28,997 nt of DNA from Bacillota bacterium (GTDB lineage Bacteria; Bacillota; Peptococcia; Peptococcales; Peptococcaceae): NCBI GenBank assembly GCA_023443145.1, contig JAEZVS010000167.1:1-28997 (forward strand). The letters run 5' to 3'. This document shows, piece by piece, positions 1-8,254 of this stretch (its first letter is position 1; every line of letters begins with the position of its first letter). The notes beneath the pieces were generated by a model that was not told where the DNA came from, ran no database searches, and saw nothing but the letters and a program-made list of their open reading frames with translations. Position numbers and translations under genes: made by a program.

Positions 1-923
1 GCGCCTTTGGTACCCGCCCCATCGATATTCATTTAAAAGGGCTGGAGCTTTTAGGTGCAATCATTCATATCGGCTCTGATGAAATTGTGGCGGATAGCAA
101 AGGTCCGTTACAAGGGGCGGACATTTATCTGCGTGTGCCCTCTGTGGGAGCTACTGAAAATTTGATGATGGCTGCAAGTTTGGCGGAAGGCACCACGCTT
201 ATCGAAAATGCTGCAGAAGAGCCTGAAATTGTGGATTTGGCCAACATGCTCAATGAAATGGGGGCGGATGTGCGCGGCGCCGGAACCAAAATGATTCGCA
301 TCAACGGTGTGCCCCGTCTCCATGGTAATACGCATACCATTATTCCCGATCGCATTGAGGCAGGCAGTTATCTGTTGGCGGGTGCCATTACGGGCAGCCA
401 CATTCGTGTCACCAATTGTATTGCCGATCATTTGGGTCCTGTTATTGAAAAAATCCGTGAAAGCGGCGCCAAAATTGTTGTTGATGAAGATGCCATGACG
501 GTGGACGTGTATGGACAAAATGATATATTACCTGTGGATATTGCCACCATGCCCTATCCGGGTTTTCCCACCGATATGCAATCTCAATTTATGGCGTACA
601 TGAGCCTGGCTAAGGGTTCGTCGCTTTTTACCGAAAATATTTTCGAAAACCGTTTCATGCATGTGGATGAGCTCCGCAAATTGGGCGCCAACATTCATGT
701 AGATGGACGCAGTGCTTTTGTAAACGGTGTACCGCGCCTTTATGGTGCGGAGGTGAACGCCACCGATTTGCGCGCCGGTGCAGCTTTGCTTATTGCGGCG
801 CTGGCAGCGGAAGGAGAAAGCCGCATCGGTGAACTTTTCCATATCGATCGAGGTTACGAAGATCTGATTGGTAAGTTTAAGCAGTTGGGCGCGCACATTG
901 AACGTTTGCGCGCGGATGATTGA
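1..923 (+). CDS. murA: UDP-N-acetylglucosamine 1-carboxyvinyltransferase, 3' part
   Basis: The protein transfers enolpyruvate from PEP to UDP-GlcNAc, the first committed step of peptidoglycan precursor synthesis in the cytoplasm. The reading frame is open from the left edge (codons begin at base 3) and starts GTRPIDIHLKGLELLGA, the conserved stretch just after the catalytic cysteine loop. Further on are VPSVGATEN, AAEEPEIVDLA, IPDRIEAGSYL, PYPGFPTDMQ, ENRFMHVDEL and DLRAGAAL, all typical of the EPSP-synthase-like fold. Roughly the first 115 residues lie outside the window. Bases 1-2 are 'gc', which fits a TGC codon for the catalytic Cys followed by A-F-G-T-R and is incompatible with the Asp variant. 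Whether this is the murA or murZ paralogue cannot be decided. No clear terminator hairpin follows, only a T-run after the stop. Confidence 0.96.
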   Translation, partial: AFGTRPIDIHLKGLELLGAIIHIGSDEIVADSKGPLQGADIYLRVPSVGATENLMMAASLAEGTTLIENAAEEPEIVDLANMLNEMGADVRGAGTKMIRINGVPRLHGNTHTIIPDRIEAGSYLLAGAITGSHIRVTNCIADHLGPVIEKIRESGAKIVVDEDAMTVDVYGQNDILPVDIATMPYPGFPTDMQSQFMAYMSLAKGSSLFTENIFENRFMHVDELRKLGANIHVDGRSAFVNGVPRLYGAEVNATDLRAGAALLIAALAAEGESRIGELFHIDRGYEDLIGKFKQLGAHIERLRADD

Positions 924-1032
924 TTTTTTTTATTTGTGTTTAACGTCTTAAATGACGGGTATAAACAAAGTGTAGCACTTTTGGATCAGAAGCAATTTAT
1001 TTCACATTTATTTTGGAGAGGAGTTTTTATCA

Positions 1033-1194
1033 ATGGATAAATACGTTTGCGATCTTTGTGGTTATGTGTATGACCCTGCTGAAGGCGATAGCGATGGCGG
1101 CATCAAACCGGGTACTGCCTTTGCTGATCTTCCTGAAGATTGGGTTTGCCCTATGTGTGGTGCTGACAAGAGTCAGTTCAGCGTAGAAGAATAA
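1033..1194 (+). CDS. Rubredoxin
   Basis: A 53-aa protein, too short for many gene finders. It has the two rubredoxin iron knuckles: C6-D-L-C9-G-Y near the start and V-C39-P-M-C42-G-A near the end, with the aromatic and acidic residues usual for the family ([10 protein letters not shown]37). The four cysteines bind a single Fe. Rubredoxins carry single electrons in the cytoplasm of anaerobes, often to rubrerythrin, rubredoxin:oxygen oxidoreductase or other detoxifying partners; none of these is adjacent here. GGAGAGGAG lies about 10 bases before ATG 1033. It appears monocistronic, ending at the hairpin at 1204. Recognition is firm; the physiological partner is unknown. Confidence 0.96.
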   Translation: MDKYVCDLCGYVYDPAEGDSDGGIKPGTAFADLPEDWVCPMCGADKSQFSVEE

Positions 1195-1203
1195 TCGAAT
1201 TTT

Positions 1204-1228
1204 ATGGGCCTTCGGGCCCATTTTTTTA
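1204..1228 (+). terminator. Rho-independent terminator of the rubredoxin gene
   Basis: ATGGGCC, the UUCG-type tetraloop TTCG, then GGCCCAT followed by a run of Ts. It starts 10 bases after the rubredoxin stop. Confidence 0.93.
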
Positions 1229-1239
1229 TGGTAATCGAC

Positions 1240-1269
1240 TTGACAAATCGCAATGGCTTTTGATATGAT
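1240..1269 (+). promoter_or_regulatory. Promoter of tRNA-Ser(UGA)
   Basis: Consensus -35 TTGACA (1240-1245), 18-base spacer, -10 TATGAT (1264-1269). It ends 17 bases before the tRNA, as expected for a stable-RNA promoter. Confidence 0.8.
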
Positions 1270-1286
1270 TTTATCCGACTTAGTTT

Positions 1287-1371
1287 GGAGGGGTGGCCGA
1301 GTGGTCGAAGGCGGCGGTCTTGAAAACCGTTGAACTTTACGGTTCCGTGGGTTCGAATCCCACCCCCTCCG
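1287..1371 (+). tRNA. tRNA-Ser(UGA)
   Basis: The acceptor stem GGAGGGG (1287-1293) pairs with CCCCTCC (1364-1370), with discriminator G1371. The anticodon loop reads CTTGAAA inside the stem CGGT/ACCG, giving anticodon TGA. A long variable arm (TTGAACTTTACGGTTC region) marks a class II serine tRNA, and the T arm has GGTTCGAATCC. CCA is not encoded. Confidence 0.96.
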
Positions 1372-1397
1372 TCGGTTTATTTGTTTGAAATTACACC

Positions 1398-1426
1398 TTG
1401 CGTAAAGTCCCTGATCATGGTAGAAT
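1398..1426 (+). promoter_or_regulatory. Promoter-like pair with no obvious own gene
   Basis: TTGCGT (1398-1403), 17-base spacer, TAGAAT (1421-1426). The next gene, tRNA-Ser(GCU), already has a better promoter at 1488-1516, so this may be a second upstream start for the tRNA pair, drive a short RNA in 1433-1534, or be fortuitous. Confidence 0.4.
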
Positions 1427-1487
1427 ACGCTCATTGACAAAGGATAAGGAAGAGGTTGGGGAATCTGCCATATCCTGAAAAAAAGAC

Positions 1488-1516
1488 TGGACAACAATGA
1501 ACGCATGTGGTATGAT
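1488..1516 (+). promoter_or_regulatory. Promoter of the tRNA-Ser(GCU)/tRNA-Arg pair
   Basis: TGGACA (1488-1493), exactly 17 bases, TATGAT (1511-1516), ending 18 bases before the tRNA. Confidence 0.72.
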
Positions 1517-1534
1517 AAATCTTGCGTTTATATT

Positions 1535-1621
1535 GGAGAGATGACCGAGAGGCCGAAGGTGCTCCCCTGCTAAGGGAGTATACGGGGAACCGTATCGAGG
1601 GTTCGAATCCCTCTCTCTCCG
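1535..1621 (+). tRNA. tRNA-Ser(GCU)
   Basis: Acceptor GGAGAGA pairs with TCTCTCC, discriminator G1621. The anticodon stem CTCCC/GGGAG encloses CTGCTAA, giving anticodon GCT. It has the class II long variable arm (TACGGGGAACCGTA) and a T arm with GGTTCGAATCC. CCA is not encoded. Only two bases separate it from the next tRNA. Confidence 0.96.
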
Positions 1622-1623
1622 TT

Positions 1624-1697
1624 GCGCCGCTAGCTCAGCTGGATAGAGTGTCTGGCTACGGACCAGAAGGTCGGGGGTTCGAATCCCTCGCGGCGCG
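1624..1697 (+). tRNA. tRNA-Arg(ACG)
   Basis: Acceptor GCGCCGC pairs with GCGGCGC. D arm TAGCTCAGCTGGATAGAG. Anticodon stem TCTGG/CCAGA with loop CTACGGA, giving anticodon ACG (A34 normally edited to inosine by TadA). T arm GGTTCGAATCC, discriminator G1697, no CCA. It is co-transcribed with the preceding tRNA-Ser. Confidence 0.96.
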
Positions 1698-1700
1698 TGT

Positions 1701-1735
1701 GGCATCACAGGATATCTGTGATGCCTATTTTTTTT
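1701..1735 (+). terminator. Terminator of the tRNA cluster
   Basis: Perfect 10-bp stem GGCATCACAG / CTGTGATGCC with loop GATAT, followed by TATTTTTTTT. Confidence 0.95.
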
Positions 1736-1848
1736 GGTAAAAATGGCATAAGTATTTCGTGAAAAATATGTTGCCGTCGATAAAGTCGTCAGATGCTTTG
1801 GATGTGTCTGATGTCATTTGCTTAAAAGCGCAATAGGGAGTGAAAACA

Positions 1849-2343
1849 ATGTGTGCCTATTATGTGGCCGATGATGCCCGCCTGGTGGGTGATGTGCGTC
1901 TCGGCGAAGAAGCCAGCGTGTGGTATCATAGCGTGCTCAGGGGCGATCAGGCTGAAATTGTTGTGGGCAATGGCTCCAATATTCAAGACAACACGGTTGT
2001 GCATGTGTCGCCGGGTTTGCCTGTGACCATCGGCGAACACGTCAGTGTGGGGCATGGTGTTATTTTACACGGCTGTACCATTAAAGATCGGGTGTTGGTC
2101 GGGATGGGATCCATCATTTTAAACGGAGCTGTTATTGGTGAAGATTCGTTAGTAGGGGCGGGTACGTTGGTGTTGGAAAACCAAATCATTCCACCGCGAT
2201 CTTTGGTGGTGGGTTCTCCGGCGCGGGTCATTCGGCAAATTTCCGAAACCAATCATCAAGATATTCTCTACGCGGCCGAGGAGTATATCCTTCTCAGTAA
2301 AGAACAACTGGCTGCTTGCGAAAGGGATAAGGATTCTGTTTAA
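1849..2343 (+). CDS. Gamma-class carbonic anhydrase-like protein (left-handed beta-helix)
   Basis: A 164-aa protein of the gamma-carbonic anhydrase/PaaY/YrdA family, made of hexapeptide repeats that form a trimeric left-handed beta-helix. The metal-ligand histidines are at the expected places: H52 in VVHV, and H69 and H74 in VSVGHGVILHGC. The conserved opening VxGDVxLGExxSVWYxxVLRGD and the PPRSLVVGSPARVIR C-terminal signature are also present. Such proteins bind Zn or Fe and hydrate CO2 in some members, while others have lost activity, so catalysis is not certain. ATG 1849 is chosen because AGGGAG lies eight bases upstream; the in-frame GTG at 1840 overlaps that ribosome site. It is a single gene between the tRNA terminator and the CoA-transferase promoter, with no terminator seen after it. 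Confidence 0.9.
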   Translation: MCAYYVADDARLVGDVRLGEEASVWYHSVLRGDQAEIVVGNGSNIQDNTVVHVSPGLPVTIGEHVSVGHGVILHGCTIKDRVLVGMGSIILNGAVIGEDSLVGAGTLVLENQIIPPRSLVVGSPARVIRQISETNHQDILYAAEEYILLSKEQLAACERDKDSV

Positions 2344-2397
2344 AACAAAAAACAATTCAACAATTTTTTAAAAAAAACTACCGCTTGTCCGGGATGA

Positions 2398-2406
2398 TGG
2401 TATAAT
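2398..2406 (+). promoter_or_regulatory. Extended -10 promoter for the CoA-transferase pair
   Basis: TGG immediately before TATAAT (2401-2406) gives an extended -10 element. No good -35 hexamer lies 16-18 bases upstream. It is 42 bases before the first CoA-transferase start. Confidence 0.6.
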
Positions 2407-2447
2407 GAATGTAAGGACATCTTGGTTCACACGAAGGAGGAAAGTCG

Positions 2448-3782
2448 ATGACTTACGAAGAACTGTACCAGCAAAAATTAACCACCCCTGAAGAAGCAGT
2501 AAAATTGGTCAAAGATGGCGATTGGGTAGAATATGGTTCGTTCGGCGGACCGACTGTGGTGTTGGACCGCGCCTTGGCCGCTCGCAAGGATGAACTTTCA
2601 GATATTAAAATTCGGGCGTCCTTTGATCCGTTGATGCCGGCTGTAGTGGATGTGGATCCGGAGGGCGAGGTATTCACCTATTCCAGTTTTCAATTCAGTC
2701 CTCGCGAACGGAAACTGATGGATGAAGGGAAAGCGTATTACATTCCTATGCTTTTCCATGAACAGCCTGCGTTTTATGATAAGGAACTACATAGCGATGT
2801 GGTGATGTTGCGGGTATCCACCATGGATAAAGCAGGTAATTTTTATATTGGCCCGCAAATTGCTCAAAATCGAGCGATGCTTAACAATACGCGCCATATT
2901 ATTTTGGAAGTCACCCCCCATTTACCTAAGGTGTACGGTGGATATGGGGAAACGGTGCATATATCAGAAGTGACGGCTTTGGTGGAAAGCAACGAAAAAA
3001 TGGTGGAAGTGCCGCCGTCTCCACCTTCAGCAGAAGACGAAATTATTGCCGGATATGTGATGAATGAGCTTGTTGACGGCAGCTGCATTCAATTAGGCAT
3101 TGGTGGTATGCCCAACGCCATCGGAAAGATGATTTCCGAATCGGATTTGAAAGATTTGGGTATCCACACCGAAATGTTTACCGATTCCATGGTGGATATG
3201 GTGTTGTCGGGACGTGTGAACGGCCGTCGCAAGAATCTGAATCCCGGAAAACATGTCTTTACTTTCTCGATGGGCATGCAGCGTTGCTATGATTTCATCA
3301 ACGAAAATTCATCTTGCGCCATCTATCCTGTAGATTATGTGAACGATCCGGCCATCATAGGCTCTATTGATAACTTCATGGCGATCAACAATTGCTTGGA
3401 AATTGATTTATACGGTCAAGTATCGGCAGAAAGTGCCGGCGTTCGACAAATTTCCGGAACCGGCGGCCAAGTTGATTTTATGTTGGGTAGTTATCGATCC
3501 AAAGGCGGTAAGGGTTTCATTTGTCTGAAATCAACCGCGAAGAAAAAAGACGGTACCGTCACCAGCCGCATTCGCCCCACGTTTGATCCGTATACGGTTG
3601 TGACCACGCCACGGTCGGTGGTCAACTATGTGGTGACCGAATATGGGATTGTGTGTTTAAAGGGACGCACGACCTGGGAGAGAGCGGAAGCTTTGATTTC
3701 CATTGCCCATCCGGATTTCCGGGAAGAACTGATAAAAGAAGCGCAAACCATGCGGATTTGGCGGCGCAGCAACAAAAGATAA
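2448..3782 (+). CDS. Acetyl-CoA hydrolase/transferase family CoA-transferase, copy 1
   Basis: A 444-aa enzyme of the AbfT/Cat1/But group (4-hydroxybutyrate or butyryl-CoA:acetate CoA-transferase). These enzymes move CoA between an acyl-CoA and a free carboxylic acid through a glutamyl-CoA thioester and typically close butyrate- or amino-acid-fermentation pathways. Visible marks are the N-terminal [32 protein letters not shown] (about 215-226), GIHTEM with E242 as the likely catalytic glutamate by comparison with Abf[23 protein letters not shown] and the C-terminal [13 protein letters not shown]. Length is normal for the family. The start has AAGGAGG ten bases upstream. The paralogue follows after 90 bases without a visible terminator. 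The substrate cannot be told from sequence. Confidence 0.92.
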   Translation: MTYEELYQQKLTTPEEAVKLVKDGDWVEYGSFGGPTVVLDRALAARKDELSDIKIRASFDPLMPAVVDVDPEGEVFTYSSFQFSPRERKLMDEGKAYYIPMLFHEQPAFYDKELHSDVVMLRVSTMDKAGNFYIGPQIAQNRAMLNNTRHIILEVTPHLPKVYGGYGETVHISEVTALVESNEKMVEVPPSPPSAEDEIIAGYVMNELVDGSCIQLGIGGMPNAIGKMISESDLKDLGIHTEMFTDSMVDMVLSGRVNGRRKNLNPGKHVFTFSMGMQRCYDFINENSSCAIYPVDYVNDPAIIGSIDNFMAINNCLEIDLYGQVSAESAGVRQISGTGGQVDFMLGSYRSKGGKGFICLKSTAKKKDGTVTSRIRPTFDPYTVVTTPRSVVNYVVTEYGIVCLKGRTTWERAEALISIAHPDFREELIKEAQTMRIWRRSNKR

Positions 3783-3872
3783 CCTTGCTTTTTGAGAGGG
3801 CTTCTTGTTAGCGATTTGTTTTTCAATATATGGGATCAATAAGGTTTTTCATCTGTTAAAAGGAGGATTTCC

Positions 3873-5207
3873 ATGAGCTATCAAAACGAGTATCAAAAGA
3901 AACTGACCACACCGGCAGAAGCGGTAAAAGTAGTCAAGAGCGGCGACTGGGTCGACTATGGTGTATTTGCCGGTCAGGCGGTGGCCCTTGATGCTGCTTT
4001 GGCTGCACGGAAAGATGAATTGGAAGATGTAAAGATTCACACTGCCTGCAGCACCCATTTGCCCGCAGTGGTGGAAGCCGACCCTGAAGGCGCTCATTTT
4101 ACCTTCAACAGCTTCCATTTTAGTGGTGTGGAACGAAAATTGGCTCAGAAAGAGCAAGCCTATTTTGCACCTATGCTTTTCCATGAATATCCCGCGTTTT
4201 ACAACAACGGCTTACCAAGTGATGTGTTTATGGTGCCTGTGGCGCCTATGGATGAAGCCGGCTATTTTAACGTTGGCCCTAATGCGGCGCAGCTATATGC
4301 GGTGCTTAAGCGGACAAAAAAAGTGATTGTGGAAGTCAACAAACACATGCCCATTTGCTACGGCGGTTATGGCGAAAACATTCATATATCCGATGTGGAT
4401 ATGATTGTTGAACACGATTGTCCCATTGATGAAGTGCCGCCGGCTGCCTCAACAGAGATTGACCGCCAAGTGGCCGAATATGTGATGAAAGAGCTCTCGG
4501 ACGGCTGCTGCATTCAGCTGGGTATCGGCGGCATGCCTAATGCCATCGGTAAAATGATTTCCGAATCGGATTTGAAAGATCTGGGCATTCACACCGAAAT
4601 GTTTACCGACTCCATGGTGGATATGGTTCTTTCCGGTCGCGTCACCGGTAAACGCAAAAATGTGAACCCCGGCAAGCATACCTATACATTTTCTATGGGT
4701 ACTAAGCGTTGCTATGATTTTCTCGATAAAAACACCAGCTGCGCCATGTTCCCGGTCGATTATATCAATGATCCTTTCGTTGTAGGCTCCATTGATAATT
4801 TCATTGCCATCAACAACTGTCTGGAAATGGATCTCTATGGCCAGATTGCTTCGGAAAGTTCCGGTATTAAGCAAATTTCCGGAACCGGCGGCCAACTTGA
4901 CTTTATGTTGGGTGCGTTCCGTTCTAAAGGTGGGAAGGCCATTATGGCTTTGTCCTCTACTGTAAAATCTAAAGATGGCACCGTGAAGAGCCGCATTCGT
5001 CCGCATTTCGATCCCTATACGGTCATTACCACGCCGCGCAGCATGGTTCATTATGTGGCTACTGAATACGGCATTGTGAACCTTAAGGGGCGCACCACTT
5101 GGGAACGGGCCGAAGCGCTTATTTCTATCGCGCACCCTGATTTCCGTGATGAACTCATTAAAAATGCGCAGGAGATGCGCATCTGGCGTCGCAGCAACAA
5201 GCGCTAG
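3873..5207 (+). CDS. Acetyl-CoA hydrolase/transferase family CoA-transferase, copy 2
   Basis: Also exactly 444 aa and collinear without gaps with copy 1, clearly a tandem duplicate. The C-terminal half (from about residue 205) is nearly the same: [19 protein letters not shown] and [15 protein letters not shown] are identical, and E242 is again the presumed nucleophile. The N-terminal half, which helps form the acyl pocket in this family, differs much more (e.g. [16 protein letters not shown] against [17 protein letters not shown]), suggesting different carboxylate preferences. The ribosome site is AAAAGGAGG. It is probably co-transcribed with copy 1. Its natural terminator appears to have been split by the mobile element 30 bases downstream. 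Confidence 0.92.
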   Translation: MSYQNEYQKKLTTPAEAVKVVKSGDWVDYGVFAGQAVALDAALAARKDELEDVKIHTACSTHLPAVVEADPEGAHFTFNSFHFSGVERKLAQKEQAYFAPMLFHEYPAFYNNGLPSDVFMVPVAPMDEAGYFNVGPNAAQLYAVLKRTKKVIVEVNKHMPICYGGYGENIHISDVDMIVEHDCPIDEVPPAASTEIDRQVAEYVMKELSDGCCIQLGIGGMPNAIGKMISESDLKDLGIHTEMFTDSMVDMVLSGRVTGKRKNVNPGKHTYTFSMGTKRCYDFLDKNTSCAMFPVDYINDPFVVGSIDNFIAINNCLEMDLYGQIASESSGIKQISGTGGQLDFMLGAFRSKGGKAIMALSSTVKSKDGTVKSRIRPHFDPYTVITTPRSMVHYVATEYGIVNLKGRTTWERAEALISIAHPDFRDELIKNAQEMRIWRRSNKR

Positions 5208-5235
5208 GGGTGGACGCATCGGTTTTTACGACAAT

Positions 5236-5253
5236 AAAAAAGAGCGCCGCAGG
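5236..5253. terminator. Left half of a terminator split by the mobile element
   Basis: AAAAAAGAGCGCCGCAGG. Its last 17 bases are the exact reverse complement of 16658-16674, some 11.4 kb away. Joined, the two would form a 17-bp stem with A-tract and T-tract, a bidirectional terminator for the CoA-transferase gene and the convergent dCMP deaminase gene. Alone, this half cannot form that hairpin. Confidence 0.8.
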
Positions 5254-5269
5254 TTTTTGGTGAACACCA

Positions 5270-5280
5270 ATAAGGAAGTA
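5270..5280 (+). repeat. Left terminal inverted repeat of the element
   Basis: ATAAGGAAGTA, the exact reverse complement of 16632-16642. Circularisation through the GA positions would place the arms nine bases apart around ggaacacca, a dyad like a serine-recombinase attP. Confidence 0.75.
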
Positions 5281-5321
5281 TCAAAATCATACTAACTTAA
5301 CGGCTGACAAACAGGATTGCT

Positions 5322-5378
5322 AAAATGAACCAGCGTGTTATTTCGCAATGAAATGGCACGCCGGTTCATTTTCTTTTT
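5322..5378 (+). terminator. Long terminator-like hairpin just inside the left end
   Basis: AAAATGAACC pairs with GGTTCATTTT; inside them GCGTG pairs with CACGC, two T/G wobbles follow, and ATTTC pairs with GAAAT around loop GCAAT. This gives about 22 pairs with one A/C mismatch, followed by CTTTTT. It could stop read-through from the CoA-transferase genes into the helicase, or be the 3' end of a small RNA. Confidence 0.75.
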
Positions 5379-5467
5379 AGGCTGTTCAAAGAATTTATTT
5401 TAAAACACAAACACTCGAAATTTGGCGGATTTATGACTCGAGTATAAAGGTGTAAAATAATAGTGAC

Positions 5468-5473
5468 TATAAT
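5468..5473 (+). promoter_or_regulatory. Candidate -10 box for the helicase gene
   Basis: TATAAT, 31 bases before the TTG start, in AT-rich sequence. The matching -35 position (TAAAGG) is poor, so activity is uncertain. Confidence 0.4.
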
Positions 5474-5503
5474 TTTGATTCTCTGCAAAAGGAGATGGTA
5501 ATA

Positions 5504-8224
5504 TTGCTAAGAATTGACAAAGCTATTTTGGACACAAGTGGCGTGATTTGTGACAACATTGCACGTTTTGGCGCAACCGAGCGGGGTCTTTTGAGCCAAA
5601 ACATATTGGGGCATATTCGCAATTTTGTAGAATATGTAGCAATCAAGGCATTTTCTAATGGTGCTGATGTTAATCCTAATGATTATAATCTCAATGTTGC
5701 CGCTCTAAAAGATATGCAACGTCATGGAAATTTGCGTTTTTTATATAGATTTCATGAGCTACTCCAGAAGTCTGTGTCGCACTACACTGTAGACAAAGAT
5801 GGCTCCGAGCGGCTTATGCTCAAATATTATGAACACCTACTTAAAACAAAACTCTATCTTAAACAGGCATACAATCTTGACGTGCTAGAGAATATAGAAG
5901 ATTTACCTTTGGACACTGATACCGAACTATCCGATTATTACATGAAAATTGCAGAAAGAATTGAGACGCCAAGCAGATTTAGTTATCCTGTAACATACAA
6001 TGATCGCTATTATGTTCAGAAAATTAAACCTTTCTTTATAAATCAAAGAATATATTATGAGGTTACATTTACTGCAGCAACGGCTAATACTAGCAAGTTT
6101 GATCGAGTAATTGCTTTTACTAGTCACGAAATCATGGACAACTACGCTATAAAGTTTTCAATTCATAATGATACAATTCATATTTTGGACAAGGATATGT
6201 CTATCCTAATAATAGATGGGTATGAAGTATCTATTCGGCCGTGTGAATGGGATAACCTTTCTGAAATCTTTGGGCCACGCGTGGAACATAGTACCAACTC
6301 TATTGAATATAGAGAACTGATGAGATTTCTCTCAACTGTCAAAATGCCTTTGACTGAGCTTGTAAGTAGCGACCAAGATTATTATAATTTTATAAAAAGT
6401 CATATTACTTCACAAGCTAAGTCAATCAAAATATATGAACTTCTAGATCAGTGTCGGGAAGTAATTGTGAATGGCAAAGCTGGCTCAAATGTATTGCGTT
6501 ATTTGTTATATAAAATGAATAATCGCGTTATCAAATGGCAATACTGGAATAAGCAATGCGAAGGCTTATCAAATCTTTATCTAAACTATGGCTGTATGCC
6601 GTTTGATCGTATGCCTTATTGCACTTCTCTTCGTCAGCATAATCCGAGAATATATGATCTATTTAACGCAATTCCCGTTTCTGGTCATGAGCATGAACTA
6701 TTTGCTCGATATATTAAGAATAACACAGAGATAGAAGGAAAACTATTCACGCCTAAAGCCGAGATTGAAGGTTTTGAGAACATTGATGATTTGATTAGGC
6801 AATATAATGCTGCTCTTTACTATAAGCATACTGGACGTAGACTAGAAGAATACAAAGGCCATATTTATATTAAAGAATATGCTGAGGATAGTGCTGAAAT
6901 AATAAAAAAACTGCAACAACTCTCGTCTTCTGGTGTTACTCAATATACGGCATCTGTTGACTCATGGCTCTCTCGAGAGTCATACAGTATTGATGACGAT
7001 AGCAAAAAACATGTACTTCGCCAAATGTTTGAAAAATCACATGTTGCATTAATATATGGTTCTGCTGGGACAGGAAAATCCACCCTAATTAACCATATAG
7101 CTAATTTTTGGGGAGAAAAGGATAAACTCTTTTTGGCAAACACTCATCCCGCTGTAGATAATATGCGGAGAAAAGTAACTGCGGGTAACAGCGAATATAA
7201 TACCATTGCCAAGTTTTTGTCAAAGAGAAATCTCAATACCGAGTTTGATATACTATTTATCGATGAGTGTAGCACCGTAAGCAACAGCGACATGAGACAG
7301 GTACTTAAAAAGGCCAGCTTCAAGCTCCTAGTCTTAGTAGGTGATGTGTATCAGATAGAATCAATTTACTTTGGAAATTGGTTTAGCATTGCACGAAAGT
7401 TTGTACCTACAACTTCTGTGTTTGAATTAACGTATCCCTACAGAACCACTAATCAAGATTTGCTAACTGTGTGGGATTGCGTACGTAAACTTGATGATGC
7501 GATTTTAGAACCATTAGTGAAAAACGGCTACGTCGCAAGACTTGATGAATCCATTTTTGAACATAGCAATGATGATGAAATTATTCTCTGTTTAAATTAC
7601 GATGGACTCTATGGAATTAATAATATTAACCGTTTTTTGCAGAATAGCAATCCCAACGAAGGAATTGTATGGGGAATCAACACATATAAGATTGGTGATC
7701 CAGTCCTGTTTAATGAATCAAATATTTTTTCCCCATTGATTCATAACAACACAAAAGGTAGAATTGCCGGGATTCACCCAGACGAACAACAAATCTGGTT
7801 TGATATTGAGCTTGAGGAATCAATAAACGAGATAGATGCGTGGGACTACGACTTTGAACTCATTGGAGAGTCTGAATCTGGAAATTCCATTATCTCATTC
7901 AGCGTTAATAAGTTTCGAAGTACTGACGAAGACGATGACAATAATAACTCTACAGTTGTACCATTTCAAGTAGCGTATGCTGTATCTATTCACAAAGCTC
8001 AAGGTTTAGAGCACGACTCTGTAAAAATCGTTATCACAAATGAAGTAGAAGAACGCATCACCCATAACATTTTTTATACGGCAATCACCCGTGCAAAAAA
8101 TAAATTGAAAATATATTGGAGCCCAGAAACAGAGAAATCTGTCCTTGAGCATCTTGAAGTTAAAAACTCGAATAAAGATGCTCATTTGTTAGCACAACTA
8201 TTTTCAATCGCAATGACTAATTAA
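5504..8224 (+). CDS. Large SF1 helicase with uncharacterised N-terminal half (element cargo)
   Basis: TTG 5504 is preferred (906 aa, MLRIDKAILDTSG...). AAAGGAG ends nine bases before it, whereas ATG 5495 directly abuts that site. The C-terminal part is an SF1 helicase of the UvrD/RecD/Pif1 kind: Walker A GSAGTGKST at 519-527, DILFIDEC at 582-589 (motif II), VGDVYQIESI near 612-621 (motif III), PYRTTN near 645-650 (motif IV), SIHKAQGLEHDSV near 828-840 (motif V) and YTAITRAKNKL near 858-868 (motif VI). An acidic Asn/Asp stretch precedes motif V. The first ~480 residues match no domain I can name. Residues 1-130 look all-helical, and a region of about 150-260 looks beta-rich. The gene is far more AT-rich than both the chromosome and the rest of the element, suggesting separate acquisition. 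Defence or DNA-repair roles are possible but unproven. Confidence 0.88.
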   Translation: MLRIDKAILDTSGVICDNIARFGATERGLLSQNILGHIRNFVEYVAIKAFSNGADVNPNDYNLNVAALKDMQRHGNLRFLYRFHELLQKSVSHYTVDKDGSERLMLKYYEHLLKTKLYLKQAYNLDVLENIEDLPLDTDTELSDYYMKIAERIETPSRFSYPVTYNDRYYVQKIKPFFINQRIYYEVTFTAATANTSKFDRVIAFTSHEIMDNYAIKFSIHNDTIHILDKDMSILIIDGYEVSIRPCEWDNLSEIFGPRVEHSTNSIEYRELMRFLSTVKMPLTELVSSDQDYYNFIKSHITSQAKSIKIYELLDQCREVIVNGKAGSNVLRYLLYKMNNRVIKWQYWNKQCEGLSNLYLNYGCMPFDRMPYCTSLRQHNPRIYDLFNAIPVSGHEHELFARYIKNNTEIEGKLFTPKAEIEGFENIDDLIRQYNAALYYKHTGRRLEEYKGHIYIKEYAEDSAEIIKKLQQLSSSGVTQYTASVDSWLSRESYSIDDDSKKHVLRQMFEKSHVALIYGSAGTGKSTLINHIANFWGEKDKLFLANTHPAVDNMRRKVTAGNSEYNTIAKFLSKRNLNTEFDILFIDECSTVSNSDMRQVLKKASFKLLVLVGDVYQIESIYFGNWFSIARKFVPTTSVFELTYPYRTTNQDLLTVWDCVRKLDDAILEPLVKNGYVARLDESIFEHSNDDEIILCLNYDGLYGINNINRFLQNSNPNEGIVWGINTYKIGDPVLFNESNIFSPLIHNNTKGRIAGIHPDEQQIWFDIELEESINEIDAWDYDFELIGESESGNSIISFSVNKFRSTDEDDDNNNSTVVPFQVAYAVSIHKAQGLEHDSVKIVITNEVEERITHNIFYTAITRAKNKLKIYWSPETEKSVLEHLEVKNSNKDAHLLAQLFSIAMTN

Positions 8225-8254
8225 AAATTTAGTTCTCAGTAAGCGCAGCAAGTT

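Noticed and set aside
1030..1708. Open frames across the tRNA cluster on both strands
   Set aside because: They run through tRNA genes and the rubredoxin gene; peptides such as GxxxPRNRKV and RGIRTPDL are typical false translations of tRNA genes.
4449..5219. 256-aa minus-strand frame opposite the second CoA-transferase
   Set aside because: Antisense shadow of a clear enzyme gene with no recognisable domain.
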